Positions 25,469 through 34,671 of a DNA stretch of 64,000 nucleotides are shown here, one piece after another; the stretch's first letter is position 1; every line of letters begins with the position of its first letter. The DNA is taken from NCBI GenBank assembly GCA_051005695.1, contig JBPCJC010000099.1, positions 62,001 to 126,000 of the forward strand, read 5' to 3'. Below the pieces are notes generated by a model that was not told the DNA's origin, made no database searches, and worked only from the letters and a program-made list of their open reading frames with translations. The translations under genes and the position numbers were made by a program. Origin of the DNA: JACCTI01 sp051005695 (GTDB lineage: Bacteria; Verrucomicrobiota; Verrucomicrobiia; Chthoniobacterales; UBA10450).

Positions 25469-25706
25469 TTCGCGTGGTGTTTCCGCATCACTTGCGGACG
25501 CTGGCGCGGGTTAGTGACGAAGTGAAACTGGACCTTTCGGGCGCGGTGACGCAGAGCGCGATTCTGGACGCGCTCGAGCAAAATTATCCAGCACTTTGCG
25601 CCGCGATCAAGTCAGCCAGAAAACGCCGGCGGATGCCGTTTTGCCCGAGGCGATCGCGAACGGCGCGGAGCCGTTTTTCATTCTCGGCGCGATCGCCGGC
25701 GGTTAG
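25465..25706 (+). pseudogene. Internally deleted MoaD/ThiS-family gene
   Basis: The 5' part encodes I-R-V-V-F-P-H-H-L-R-T-L-A-R and V-T-Q-S-A-I-L-D-A-L, the start of a MoaD-like ubiquitin-fold protein. The 3' part, in another frame, encodes P-E-A-I-A-N-G-A-E-P-F-F-I-L-G-A-I-A-G-G followed by a stop at 25704. The central segment of some 20 residues is missing. The start overlaps the preceding BNR pseudogene stop, as in intact versions of this pair. From 25707 to 25834 I see no further gene. Confidence 0.75.
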
Positions 25707-25834
25707 CCGAGCGCGAAAGAATCAAGAGAGACATCGACAAAGGCACGGCCGTGTTTCAGAATCATTCCTGCGATCACGGTTCACGAGGCAGCTGAAATCA
25801 GGGACGTCGACAGTGATTAGCAGACATCCCCCCT

Positions 25835-28800
25835 GTGAAAGATCGATTAGAATTACAACGCCACCATTCTGCTTCAGGAGCGGCTGAGCAGAACGGCCAA
25901 GGCTCCGAATTCGTCTCGGAATCCGCTGAGTTCGGTGAGGAGCTGACGTTCCGTTCGATTAAGCCGGCTACACCTCTTCGCGTTGAACCTCACCCGACCG
26001 AATGGGATAAAAACCGAACGATCGCGATTTATCCCGCGGCGCCCGGGCAGTTGCAGATGTGGTTTCTGCAGCAATACGCGCCCGAGTCGCCTTGTTATAA
26101 TATTCCGATGGCCTTCCGGTTGGCGGGGCCGTTGGATGTTTCGCGACTCGAAGCGGCCTTTCAATCGGTGCTGCGCCGGCACGCGACTTTGCGGACGACA
26201 TTCGCGATGGAGACGGGAAAGCTGGTTCAACGCGTGGCATCGTCGGTCTCCTTTAAACTTCAACTCATCGAGCTCGCGAAAACCGCGGAGCATGAGCGAG
26301 AGGCGGCCGCGCGTCGGTTCGTCGATGAGTTTTCCTGTCGTCCTTTTGGGCTGCGCGCTGAGCCGCAGATTCGGGTCCAACTCATTCGCCTCGCGGCCGG
26401 CGATCACTTTCTGCTCATCGTCATTCACCACATCGTTTCCGACGGTTGGTCGCAGGCGAATCTTTGCCAGGAACTCTCCGCTCTTTACGCCACATCGGAC
26501 GGCGCGAAGAGAACGCCCCGCGCCTTGCCGATCCAATTCGCCGACTATTCCGCCTGGCAAAATGAAGGCCTCGAAGATTCTGAGATCGCGGGACAGCGCG
26601 CGTTCTGGAAGCGAAAACTGGGAGACGAATTAGAACCGCTCGGTCTTCCGACAGATCATCCGCGCCCGACCGTCTCTTCATTTCGCGGGGCTGAACTCAC
26701 GTGCTCGCTTGATCCGAAATTGATGACCGCGCTGGCGAGTCGCGCGCAAGCAGAAGGCGTGACGCTTTTCATGCTCCTGCTCACGGCCTTTAAGGTTTTG
26801 TTGCGTCGCTACACTGGCCGCGACGACGTGCGCGTGGGCGTGCCGTTCGCGAATCGGCCGCGCGTTGAAACGGAGGAGCTGATCGGATTCTTCGTGAATA
26901 CGCTGGTGATGCGGACTTCCGTCTCGGGCGATCCGACGTTCAAAGAATTCGTTAGGCGAGTGAAAGAGACGGCAATCGAGGCCTACGCACATTCCGATCT
27001 GCCGTTCGAGAATTTGGTGGAAATGTTTGGCGATCAATCGGGCGGAGATCGCCCGGCATTGGTCGAAACGCTTTTCGCACTGCAGGATTTGTTCGAGCTG
27101 AATCTCTCGCTCGAAGGCCTACAGGTCACGCCGTGGCCGGTGCACACGCACACGGCCAAAATGGATCTCAGTCTCTTCGTGAATCGCGAAGAGAACGGTT
27201 GGTCGGTAAACCTGGAATACAATACGGACCTGTTCGATGCCGATCGCATCGAGCGGATGCTGGGGCATTGGCAGATGTTGTTGGAAAGCGTCGCCGCGAA
27301 TCCTGCGCTGCGTATTTCGGAGATGCCGTTGCTGACCGCGGGCGAACGTCATCAGTTGCTGATCGATTGGAACCAGACGGCGCGAGAATATCCGCGCGAC
27401 AAATCTGTGCATCAGTTGTTCGCGGAGCAGGCAGCTGCGACGCCTGACGCGGTGGCGGTGTTGACGGGAGAGATGTCGCTCACCTATCGCGAGCTGAACG
27501 AGAAGGCGGATCAACTGGCCGGCCATCTCCGTGATGCCGGCGTGAACGTGGGCGATCTCGTTGGCTTAAATCTCGAGCGCTCGATCGAACTGGTGATCGG
27601 CGTGCTTGGAATTCTGAAAGCCGGCGCCGCCTATTGGGCAATCGAAGAAAAGCTACCCGACGAGCGGATGCGGATGCTCGTGGCTGAGGCGCGCCCTCGG
27701 CTAATCTTGGCGCGGAAATCATCGGCAGATCGTCTCGCGGGGCTGATTGAGAATGTAGCGACGGAGGCAAGAGTGGCGGCGATCGATGACTTGTTAGGCC
27801 AGAAAAATTTTGGCCAACACGCCGAGCCTATCGTGCGCGCGGACGACGTGGCCTACGTCACTTTCACATCCGGTTCGACCGGTCGACCGAAAGGCGTTCG
27901 GGTGCGGCATCGCGGCGTAGTGCGGTTGGTTAAGAATGCGAACTACGTTTCGCTCGACGCCAGCGAAACGATTCTTCAGATGGCGCCGTTTTCGTTCGAC
28001 GCTTCGACCTTCGAACTATGGGGAGCTCTTCTAAACGGCGGTCGCGCTGTGCTCATGCCCCCGGGTCAGCCGTCAATCGCGGAGATCGGCGCCGCGATCC
28101 GTGAGCATGAAATCACGACCATTTGGCTAACGGCCGGCTTGTTTCACCTGATGGTCGACAAGCGATTGAGTGATCTGAAATCTCTGCGCCAGTTTCTCGC
28201 AGGCGGCGACGTTCTTTCGCCTGAGCATGTGCGCGAGGCGCGCCGAGTCCTGCCGAATTGCCGAATTATCAATGGCTACGGTCCGACCGAAAACACGACC
28301 TTCACTTGTTGTTATAGCGTCGCGGATAATGACAATCTCGATCCCAGCGTTCCGATCGGCCGTCCGATCTCGAACACGCAAGTCTACGTTCTCGACGGCT
28401 CCCTCCAACCCGTGCCGATTGGCATAGAGGGCGAACTGTTTGCCGGCGGCGATGGAGTGGCGCTCGATTATCTCGGTCAACCGCAGTTGACCGCCGAGCG
28501 TTTTATTCCCGATCCGTTCAGCACGCTTGCCGGTGCGCGTCTCTACCGAACCGGTGACCGCGTGCGTTGGCGGGCCGATGGTAATCTCGAATTTCGCGGC
28601 CGCTTGGATTCGGAGATTAAGATTCGCGGATACCGTGTCGATCCTAGGGAAATCGAAACGCGCTTGCTCGACTGCGCGGGCATTCGTGAGGCCGCCGTCG
28701 TCGTTCGGCGTGATGAGTCGGCTGAAAAAATCCTGGTCGCGTATGTCGTTTTAGATGAGGGCACGAATCTGCCGGTCGAAGGGTTGCGCGATCACGCTCG

Positions 28801-30013
28801 AAATTGCTTACCGGACTACATGGTGCCGGCTGCGTTTGTCGTTCTCGTCGAGTTACCGCTGCTGCCTAACGGCAAAATTAATCGTCATGCGTTACCCACG
28901 CCGCCGCGACTCGAGGAGCGCGCGCCTAACGAGCAGAACCAACCGCTCAGTCTGCTCGAAGTCGAGCTGACTCGAATTTGGCAATCGCTTTTCGGACGAA
29001 ATCATATTGGCCGGCAGGACAACTTCTTCGCTCTTGGCGGTCACTCGCTCTTGGCAGCGCGCCTCATAGCCGAAGTCGCTGAACGCCTCGGATGCAAACT
29101 GCCTATTGCAACTTTGTTCCATGCGCCCACCATCGAAACTCTCAGCCGGCGTCTGACCGAAGAAGATTGCGCGCCGGCGTGGGCTTCGCTCGTTCCGCTG
29201 CAACCGGAAGGCACGAAACCGCCGCTCTTTTTCAGTCATGGCTGGGGCGGCAATGTCTTTTGTTTTCAACCGCTCGCCCACTTGCTTCCGCCGGATCAAC
29301 CAAGCTACGGCCTCCAGGCTGTTGGATTGGATGGCAAGACGGTGCGGCATACTTCGATCGAGGAAATGGCGGCGCATTACGTTGAGGAAATTCGTTCGTT
29401 CCAACCGGAAGGACCGTACTATTTGGCGGGCTATTCGATGGGCGGCCTGATTGCATTCGAGATCGGGCAGCAGCTCTTCCGTCTCGGTCAACGCGTGGCG
29501 ATGTTGGCCTTGTTAGACACGGCTCGACGCGAAGCGCCGTGGACAGTTTATGCCCGCACGCTCGCGCCTTTTCTCTGGCGACGCTGTCAGTTTCATTTCG
29601 AGCGTTGGCGGCAAATGCCGACTCGGGATCGCTTTCATTATTTGCTGCGATGTTGGAGCGGTCTTTACAAATGGATCCAGAAGAATCGTCTCTCTTCTCG
29701 CGTGATTACGGCGCCCCCGCCTAAGGCGGCCGAACGGCCGGCGGTTCCAGGATTCGACGACTACTACGTCGCGGTCGCGGAGGCCTATCGTCTTCGCCGT
29801 TATCCCGGGACGATCGATTTTTTCATGAGTGACACGTCGGACCCTTTGTTCGTCACGCTCTGGCGTCATCTCGCGCGGGGCGGAGCAGAATTTCACCCGG
29901 TTCCGGGAACGCATCTTGAGATCATGGGAATCCGCGGCAGCAATCAGGTGCCGGTGTTGGCGAAGACATTAGAGGTTGCGCTGGACCGCGCTCAGCGCGA
30001 TCGCCCCTCTTGA
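25835..30013 (+). CDS. Single-module NRPS: condensation-adenylation-carrier-thioesterase
   Basis: 1392 residues from a GTG. The condensation domain (about 65-490) has the active H-H-I-V-S-D-G near residue 197. The adenylation domain (about 510-1015) has F-T-S-G-S-T-G-R-P-K-G near 672, N-G-Y-G-P-T-E near 810, Y-R-T-G-D and the catalytic lysine in N-G-K-I-N-R. The carrier serine is in L-G-G-H-S-L near 1070. The thioesterase (about 1140-1390) has G-Y-S-M-G-G near 1198. Aligned by eye to GrsA, the specificity residues read D-A-F-W-L-G-G-T-F-K, close to a known valine code. The N-terminal condensation domain implies an upstream donor or an acyl starter. The stop overlaps the next gene (TGATG). Confidence 0.92.
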   Translation: MKDRLELQRHHSASGAAEQNGQGSEFVSESAEFGEELTFRSIKPATPLRVEPHPTEWDKNRTIAIYPAAPGQLQMWFLQQYAPESPCYNIPMAFRLAGPLDVSRLEAAFQSVLRRHATLRTTFAMETGKLVQRVASSVSFKLQLIELAKTAEHEREAAARRFVDEFSCRPFGLRAEPQIRVQLIRLAAGDHFLLIVIHHIVSDGWSQANLCQELSALYATSDGAKRTPRALPIQFADYSAWQNEGLEDSEIAGQRAFWKRKLGDELEPLGLPTDHPRPTVSSFRGAELTCSLDPKLMTALASRAQAEGVTLFMLLLTAFKVLLRRYTGRDDVRVGVPFANRPRVETEELIGFFVNTLVMRTSVSGDPTFKEFVRRVKETAIEAYAHSDLPFENLVEMFGDQSGGDRPALVETLFALQDLFELNLSLEGLQVTPWPVHTHTAKMDLSLFVNREENGWSVNLEYNTDLFDADRIERMLGHWQMLLESVAANPALRISEMPLLTAGERHQLLIDWNQTAREYPRDKSVHQLFAEQAAATPDAVAVLTGEMSLTYRELNEKADQLAGHLRDAGVNVGDLVGLNLERSIELVIGVLGILKAGAAYWAIEEKLPDERMRMLVAEARPRLILARKSSADRLAGLIENVATEARVAAIDDLLGQKNFGQHAEPIVRADDVAYVTFTSGSTGRPKGVRVRHRGVVRLVKNANYVSLDASETILQMAPFSFDASTFELWGALLNGGRAVLMPPGQPSIAEIGAAIREHEITTIWLTAGLFHLMVDKRLSDLKSLRQFLAGGDVLSPEHVREARRVLPNCRIINGYGPTENTTFTCCYSVADNDNLDPSVPIGRPISNTQVYVLDGSLQPVPIGIEGELFAGGDGVALDYLGQPQLTAERFIPDPFSTLAGARLYRTGDRVRWRADGNLEFRGRLDSEIKIRGYRVDPREIETRLLDCAGIREAAVVVRRDESAEKILVAYVVLDEGTNLPVEGLRDHARNCLPDYMVPAAFVVLVELPLLPNGKINRHALPTPPRLEERAPNEQNQPLSLLEVELTRIWQSLFGRNHIGRQDNFFALGGHSLLAARLIAEVAERLGCKLPIATLFHAPTIETLSRRLTEEDCAPAWASLVPLQPEGTKPPLFFSHGWGGNVFCFQPLAHLLPPDQPSYGLQAVGLDGKTVRHTSIEEMAAHYVEEIRSFQPEGPYYLAGYSMGGLIAFEIGQQLFRLGQRVAMLALLDTARREAPWTVYARTLAPFLWRRCQFHFERWRQMPTRDRFHYLLRCWSGLYKWIQKNRLSSRVITAPPPKAAERPAVPGFDDYYVAVAEAYRLRRYPGTIDFFMSDTSDPLFVTLWRHLARGGAEFHPVPGTHLEIMGIRGSNQVPVLAKTLEVALDRAQRDRPS

Positions 30014-30438
30014 TGGGTCGATCCTTCGAAAGTTCGCGCGCGCCGGAACCGGTCGGCGCATTTCCACACGCCAAACGAGTCGGTGATTTCTTATTCCTGT
30101 CGGGAATCGGGCCCCGCGTGCGCGGGAGCAAAGAAATTCCCGGAGTGACACTAGATTCGTTAGGTCAAATCGTGGGCTACGACATTGAAACGCAGTGCCG
30201 TGCGGTTTTCGAGAACGTGCGGCTCGTGCTGGAAGACGCGGGCGCGACTTGGAACGACATCGTCGATGTCACTGTGTTCCTGACCGACATGAAAAAGGAT
30301 TTCCCGATCTTTAATCGGATTTATCCCGGATATTTTGCCGGGGAGGGGAAACCGAATCCGACACGCACCACGGTGGAAGTCGGCGCACTGCCAACACCGA
30401 TCGCGATTGAACTGAAAGTGATCGCGGAGCTGAGTTAA
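30013..30438 (+). CDS. 2-Aminomuconate deaminase-like RidA protein
   Basis: The 141-residue RidA/YjgF-fold protein starts at the ATG overlapping the NRPS stop. G-A-F-P-H-A-K-R and L-F-L-S-G-I-G-P-R resemble aminomuconate deaminases (AmnD type) rather than generic RidA. T-R-T-T-V-E-V-G carries the family arginine, and a terminal I-A-I-E-L-K-V-I-A-E follows. It would remove ammonia from 2-aminomuconate in the lower tryptophan pathway. An alternative is RidA-type housekeeping of an imine made by the NRPS. The kynureninase starts 3 bases downstream. Confidence 0.8.
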   Translation: MGRSFESSRAPEPVGAFPHAKRVGDFLFLSGIGPRVRGSKEIPGVTLDSLGQIVGYDIETQCRAVFENVRLVLEDAGATWNDIVDVTVFLTDMKKDFPIFNRIYPGYFAGEGKPNPTRTTVEVGALPTPIAIELKVIAELS

Positions 30439-30441
30439 GTT

Positions 30442-31719
30442 ATGAGCGTGGCTTTCTCTGCCGATGAAAAATTCGCGCAGGAATCGGATGCGAATGATTC
30501 GTTAGGCAAGTTCCGCGAACGGTTTCACATTCCGTCCGGGCCTGACGGAAAGCCGTTAATTTATTTCGTCGGCAATTCTCTCGGACTGATGCCAAAAACT
30601 GTTCCCAGCATCGTCGAGCAGGAGCTGGAAGATTGGGCGACGCTTGGTGTCGACGCGCATCTCGATGCTAAGACGCCTTGGTATTCCTACCACGAAACTG
30701 TGCGCGAAGGAGCCGCGCGAATCGTCGGCGCGCAGCCCGGCGAAGTCGTCTGCATGAACAGCCTGACGGTGAATTTGCACCTCATGATGGCGACGTTTTT
30801 CCGGCCGACACAAAAACGGTCCAAGATTATGATGGAGGATCCGGCGTTTCCTTCCGACACCTACGCGATCAAATCGCAAATCGTTCATCACGGATTCCCG
30901 CCTAACGAGTCTTTAATTTTGGCGCGGCCGCGCGACGGCGAATTCACTGTTCGTCAGGAAGAGATCGAAAGAGTCCTGGAAAAACGTGGCGACGAAATTG
31001 CGCTCGTTCTGTTGGCGGGTGTGAACTTCTTCACCGGTCAGCTTTTCGATATCTCGCGAATCACATCTCTCGCACAAAAGCACGGCTGCCTGGTCGGGAT
31101 CGACCTGGCGCACGCCGCCGGCAATGTTCCGCTTGCCTTGCACGACTGGAACGTCGATTTCGCCGTCTGGTGTTCTTACAAGTACTTGAACTCAGGTCCC
31201 GGCGGCGTCGCGGGCGCGTTTGTGCATGAGCGCCACGCCCGCAATCGCGAACTTCCACGTCTGGCCGGCTGGTGGGGAAACGATCCGGCGACGCGTTTTC
31301 GAATGCATCTCGAGCCGGAATTTATTCCGGTGCCATCGGCCGACGCCTGGCAAATCAGCAACCCGCCGATCCTCGCGATGGCTCCGCTGCGAACGTCGCT
31401 GGCGATTTTCGACGAAGCCGGCGGGATGGCGCCGCTGCGCGCTAAATCGCTTCGCCTAACGAGTTATTTCCAGTTCCTGCTCGACCAGATTCCCTCGGAA
31501 TTTTTTACCGTGATCACCCCGCGGGAAAGCGCGCAGCGCGGTTGCCAGCTTTCGATCCTGATCAACGAGCATCCGAAGGAACTCTTTGCCAAACTGGAAG
31601 CGGCTGGAGTGAAGTGCGATTTCCGTGAACCGAACGTGATCCGCGCCGCGCCCACACCGCTCTACAACACCTTCCACGAAGTATGGCGTTGCGCACAGAT
31701 CCTCGCCGCCCACCAGTAA
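30442..31719 (+). CDS. kynU: Kynureninase
   Basis: The 425-residue PLP enzyme has Y-F-V-G-N-S-L-G-L near residue 33 and N-S-L-T-V-N-L-H near 111. D-L-A-H-A-A-G-N lies near 217, and the Schiff-base lysine is in C-S-Y-K-Y-L-N-S-G-P-G-G near 241. The C-terminal T-P-L-Y-N-T-F binds substrate. It cleaves kynurenine or 3-hydroxykynurenine to (3-hydroxy)anthranilate and alanine. It is the third gene of the NRPS-deaminase-kynU run. Three copies of the dispersed word encode S-L-G, P-N-E and L-T-S in it. Confidence 0.95.
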   Translation: MSVAFSADEKFAQESDANDSLGKFRERFHIPSGPDGKPLIYFVGNSLGLMPKTVPSIVEQELEDWATLGVDAHLDAKTPWYSYHETVREGAARIVGAQPGEVVCMNSLTVNLHLMMATFFRPTQKRSKIMMEDPAFPSDTYAIKSQIVHHGFPPNESLILARPRDGEFTVRQEEIERVLEKRGDEIALVLLAGVNFFTGQLFDISRITSLAQKHGCLVGIDLAHAAGNVPLALHDWNVDFAVWCSYKYLNSGPGGVAGAFVHERHARNRELPRLAGWWGNDPATRFRMHLEPEFIPVPSADAWQISNPPILAMAPLRTSLAIFDEAGGMAPLRAKSLRLTSYFQFLLDQIPSEFFTVITPRESAQRGCQLSILINEHPKELFAKLEAAGVKCDFREPNVIRAAPTPLYNTFHEVWRCAQILAAHQ

Positions 31720-31737
31720 GGTCTCGTTAGGCCGGGC

Positions 31738-32163
31738 CTAGCCGAGGAGTTCGCGCACGCAGTTGATCAGGCCGCCAATGGCAAACGGCTTGAGCAAGAA
31801 TTTCACCTCGTTCTCGGCCAGGAAATGCCGGATCTGTGGGTCGGTCGAATAGCCGGTGATGAAGATGAAACGATCGCTCAGCGACGGCCGGGTTTGCCGC
31901 GCCTGGAGGTAAAATTCATCGCCTTGGAGTTGCGGCATTTTCAAATCGCAGATGACCGCGTCGTAATCGTGCGCCTTCACTTTCAGGAGCGCTTCCTCGC
32001 CGTCGAAGGCGACATCGACCAGAAAATTTTCGTCGGCCAGAATCCACTGCAAAGCCGAGGCCAGCTGCTGGTCGTCGTCCACCACCAGGATGGCTTTGAG
32101 CTGGTAGAGATTCCCTCCAGGCTGGTTTTCGTTAGGTTGCGGCTCGAATTTCATCAGCGTCAA
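31738..32163 (-). CDS. Stand-alone response-regulator receiver protein
   Basis: The 141-residue CheY-like domain has no output domain. The acidic pocket is V-V-D-D-D-Q, the phosphoacceptor aspartate is in A-V-I-C-D-L-K-M-P, the threonine/serine switch is in F-I-T-G-Y, and the conserved lysine is in L-L-K-P-F. The first twenty residues are polar and proline-rich, and an alternative ATG lies at 32154. Its kinase partner is not in the window. It is convergent with kynU across an 18-base gap holding a CCTAACGAG copy. Confidence 0.88.
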   Translation of the reverse strand: MTLMKFEPQPNENQPGGNLYQLKAILVVDDDQQLASALQWILADENFLVDVAFDGEEALLKVKAHDYDAVICDLKMPQLQGDEFYLQARQTRPSLSDRFIFITGYSTDPQIRHFLAENEVKFLLKPFAIGGLINCVRELLG

Positions 32164-32291
32164 CGCCGCTGATCTAGCAGCCGCGGTGCCACGGCCCGCC
32201 GTCCCAGCACTTGTTAGACGCAGAAAGCGCGCCTTCGTGGATAAAGCTAAACAAACCCGCTCGATTCCTGTTAATCGTTTGGTCTACCCGC

Positions 32292-33617
32292 ATGGCCACC
32301 CAATTCACCCTCATCGGCAGCGGCCTCGCCGGTGGTTTGGCGGCGGCCTATCTGGGCCGGCGGGGTTATGCGGTCGAACTTTACGAACGCCGAGCCGATC
32401 CGCGCGAAGGGAATTTCGTCGGTGGGCGCTCGATCAATCTCGCCCTCTCGACCCGCGGAATTCACGCGCTCGAACAGCTCGGTTTGGCCAAGGAAGTCTT
32501 GCAGCACGCGATCCCGATGCGGGGCCGGATGATTCACGACAAATCGGGCGATCTGCATTTTTCGCCTTACGACCGCGACCCGAATAAGTGCATCAACTCC
32601 ATCGGCCGCGGCGCGCTCAACACCGTCGTTCTCGAAGCCGCGCTCCGTTACCCAAATGTGCACGTGCATTTCAATCACCGCTGCACCGAGGTCGATCTCG
32701 ACGTGCCTTCCGCGCACTTGTTGAACACCAAGACTAACGAGTCAATCGAGGCGCGCGGCGACGCCATCATCGGCGTGGATGGCGCGTTTTCCGCAGTCCG
32801 CTGTTCGATGCAAAAACTGGAGCGCTTCGAGTTCAGCCAAAGTTATCTCCCGCACGGCTACAAGGAATTGACCATCCCGCCCGCCGCCGACGGCGCATGG
32901 CCGATGGAGAAACATGCGCTCCACATCTGGCCGCGCCGCAGCTTCATGATGATCGCATTACCGAATCCGGACGGCTCTTTTACCTGCACGCTCTTTTGGG
33001 AATTCAGCGGGCCGCGAAGTTTCGAGACCATAAAAACCGACGACGAAGTGCAGCGTTTTTTCGACGAAGAATTTCCCGATGCGGTGCCGTTGATGCCGAG
33101 CCTGCGGGAAGATTTCCGGAGCAATCCCACAGGCTCGTTAGTCACGATTCGCTGCGCGCCCTGGCACTATCACGACAAGGTCGCGCTGATTGGCGACGCG
33201 GCGCACGCGGTGGTGCCGTTTTACGGCCAGGGGATGAACGCCGCCTTCGAAGATTGCGTCATCTTCGACGAGTGCCTGGCCGCCTGGCCTAACGACCGCG
33301 AGCGCGCCTTCACCGAGTACTCCGCCTGTCGCAAGGAGGACGCCGACGCGCTGGCCGATCTCGCAGTCGAAAACTTTGTCGAGATGCGCGACAAAACCGC
33401 CTCGAAGACATTTCGCGCGAAGAAAAAACTCGACCACCTGCTCGAAGGAATTCTCCCCGGGATCTATCTCCCGCTCTACACCATGATCAGTTTCACCCGC
33501 ATCCCCTATGCGACCGCGGCCCGGCGGGCGCGGAGACAGGATCGCATTCTGTCTGCGAGTCTCATCGCGCTCGGCGTGTTTCTCGCCCTCGCGCTCGTTC
33601 GAATTCTAACTCGTTAG
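32292..33617 (+). CDS. kmo: Kynurenine 3-monooxygenase
   Basis: The 441-residue flavoprotein starts at the ATG at 32292, whose product opens with the FAD motif L-I-G-S-G-L-A-G-G-L-A. V-G-G-R-S-I-N-L-A-L-S-T-R-G near residue 48 is characteristic of KMO, and the second FAD motif L-I-G-D-A-A-H-A-V-V-P-F-Y-G-Q-G-M-N-A lies near 300. It hydroxylates kynurenine at C3 using NADPH and oxygen. A strongly hydrophobic C-terminus (about residues 418-438) suggests membrane attachment. The stop TAG lies inside a CCTAACGAG copy shared with the convergent ACMSD gene. Confidence 0.94.
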   Translation: MATQFTLIGSGLAGGLAAAYLGRRGYAVELYERRADPREGNFVGGRSINLALSTRGIHALEQLGLAKEVLQHAIPMRGRMIHDKSGDLHFSPYDRDPNKCINSIGRGALNTVVLEAALRYPNVHVHFNHRCTEVDLDVPSAHLLNTKTNESIEARGDAIIGVDGAFSAVRCSMQKLERFEFSQSYLPHGYKELTIPPAADGAWPMEKHALHIWPRRSFMMIALPNPDGSFTCTLFWEFSGPRSFETIKTDDEVQRFFDEEFPDAVPLMPSLREDFRSNPTGSLVTIRCAPWHYHDKVALIGDAAHAVVPFYGQGMNAAFEDCVIFDECLAAWPNDRERAFTEYSACRKEDADALADLAVENFVEMRDKTASKTFRAKKKLDHLLEGILPGIYLPLYTMISFTRIPYATAARRARRQDRILSASLIALGVFLALALVRILTR

Positions 33618-33618
33618 G
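33606..33618. repeat. CCTAACGAG word carrying both kmo and ACMSD stop codons
   Basis: The bases CTAACTCGTTAG form a short imperfect palindrome extended by the dispersed word. The TAG on the plus strand ends kmo, and the TAG on the minus strand ends the ACMSD gene. Both C-termini (L-T-R and L-T-S) are encoded by the word. Confidence 0.85.
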
Positions 33619-34649
33619 CCGAGGAATTCGCGCGCGGTCCCGGAGAGCAACTGTTCCTTCGTTTCATGCGAAACACCGGCTAGCGTTTCGACCAACTCGC
33701 CCGGGCGCGCTTCGCCTAAAGGGAACGGATAATCCGAGCCGAGCGCGATCCGTTCCGCACCGAAAAGCTTGAGCAACGTGTACAGCGCTTCGGGGTCGTG
33801 GACTAACGAGTCGACATAAAACCGCGCCGGCCGGTCCTTCGTGGCCAGGTAATTTCGCGGCGGCGTCTGGTTATCGATTGCCACCAGGTCGGGCCGGACC
33901 TCAAAGCCGTGCCCGATGCGACCGATAGTGAAGGGAAAAGTCCCGCCTCCATGCGCGAAGCCGATCCGCAGTTTCGGGAAACGCTCGAAGACACCGCTGA
34001 AGATCAGGCTACAAATTGCGAGCGCCGTTTCCGCCGGCATCCCGACCAGCCAAGGCAGCCAATATTTCGGCATCCGCGTTTTCCCGACCATGTCCCACGG
34101 GTGCACGAAAATCGCCGCATCGACTTGCTCGGCGGTGCGCCAGACGGCGTTGAGCGCGGAATCGTCGAGATTACAGTACTCGTTAGGCGCGCCGGTCAGG
34201 CTGGCGTCAACGTGCGTTCCGATTTGCACCCCGCTTAATCCCAGTTCGCGCCGGCAACGTTCGATTTCGCCTGCGGCTAAATCCGGATCCTGCATCGGGA
34301 TCGTCCCCAAGCCGGCGAACCGCATCGGATGCGCGCGCACTACTTCGGCGATGTGATCATTCAAACGCCGCGAAAGATCGAGCGCGTCGGCCGCTTTCGC
34401 CCAGTAACTGAACATCACCGGGACGGTCGAGAGCACCTGCATGCTCACACCCACTTGGTCGCATTCCTCAATCCGGCGCGCCGGATCCCAGACGTTGTCC
34501 GTGATCTCGCGAAAGCAGCGTTCGCCGATCATCATCCGCGCGCAGCACGGTTTGTGATGGTCCAACCTAACGAATCCTGGATAGCCGTACTTCGCGTCCA
34601 GATCCGGCCAGTCGCGCGGCAGAATGTGAGTGTGCAGGTCGATTTTCAT
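33606..34649 (-). CDS. 2-Amino-3-carboxymuconate-6-semialdehyde decarboxylase
   Basis: The 347-residue amidohydrolase-fold enzyme begins M-K-I-D-L-H-T-H, the first metal ligands. V-H-P-W-D near residue 178 supplies the next histidine, F-A-H-G-G-G-T another, and G-S-D-Y-P-F-P near 300 the metal aspartate. This is the ACMSD pattern. It decarboxylates the ring-cleavage product of 3-hydroxyanthranilate, steering carbon to catabolism instead of quinolinate. It overlaps the kmo gene end by 12 bases, tail to tail. Spacing to the upstream dioxygenase gene is 22 bases. Confidence 0.93.
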   Translation of the reverse strand: MKIDLHTHILPRDWPDLDAKYGYPGFVRLDHHKPCCARMMIGERCFREITDNVWDPARRIEECDQVGVSMQVLSTVPVMFSYWAKAADALDLSRRLNDHIAEVVRAHPMRFAGLGTIPMQDPDLAAGEIERCRRELGLSGVQIGTHVDASLTGAPNEYCNLDDSALNAVWRTAEQVDAAIFVHPWDMVGKTRMPKYWLPWLVGMPAETALAICSLIFSGVFERFPKLRIGFAHGGGTFPFTIGRIGHGFEVRPDLVAIDNQTPPRNYLATKDRPARFYVDSLVHDPEALYTLLKLFGAERIALGSDYPFPLGEARPGELVETLAGVSHETKEQLLSGTAREFLGLTS

Positions 34650-34671
34650 CCGCGGCCTGGACGCGAGCGAA

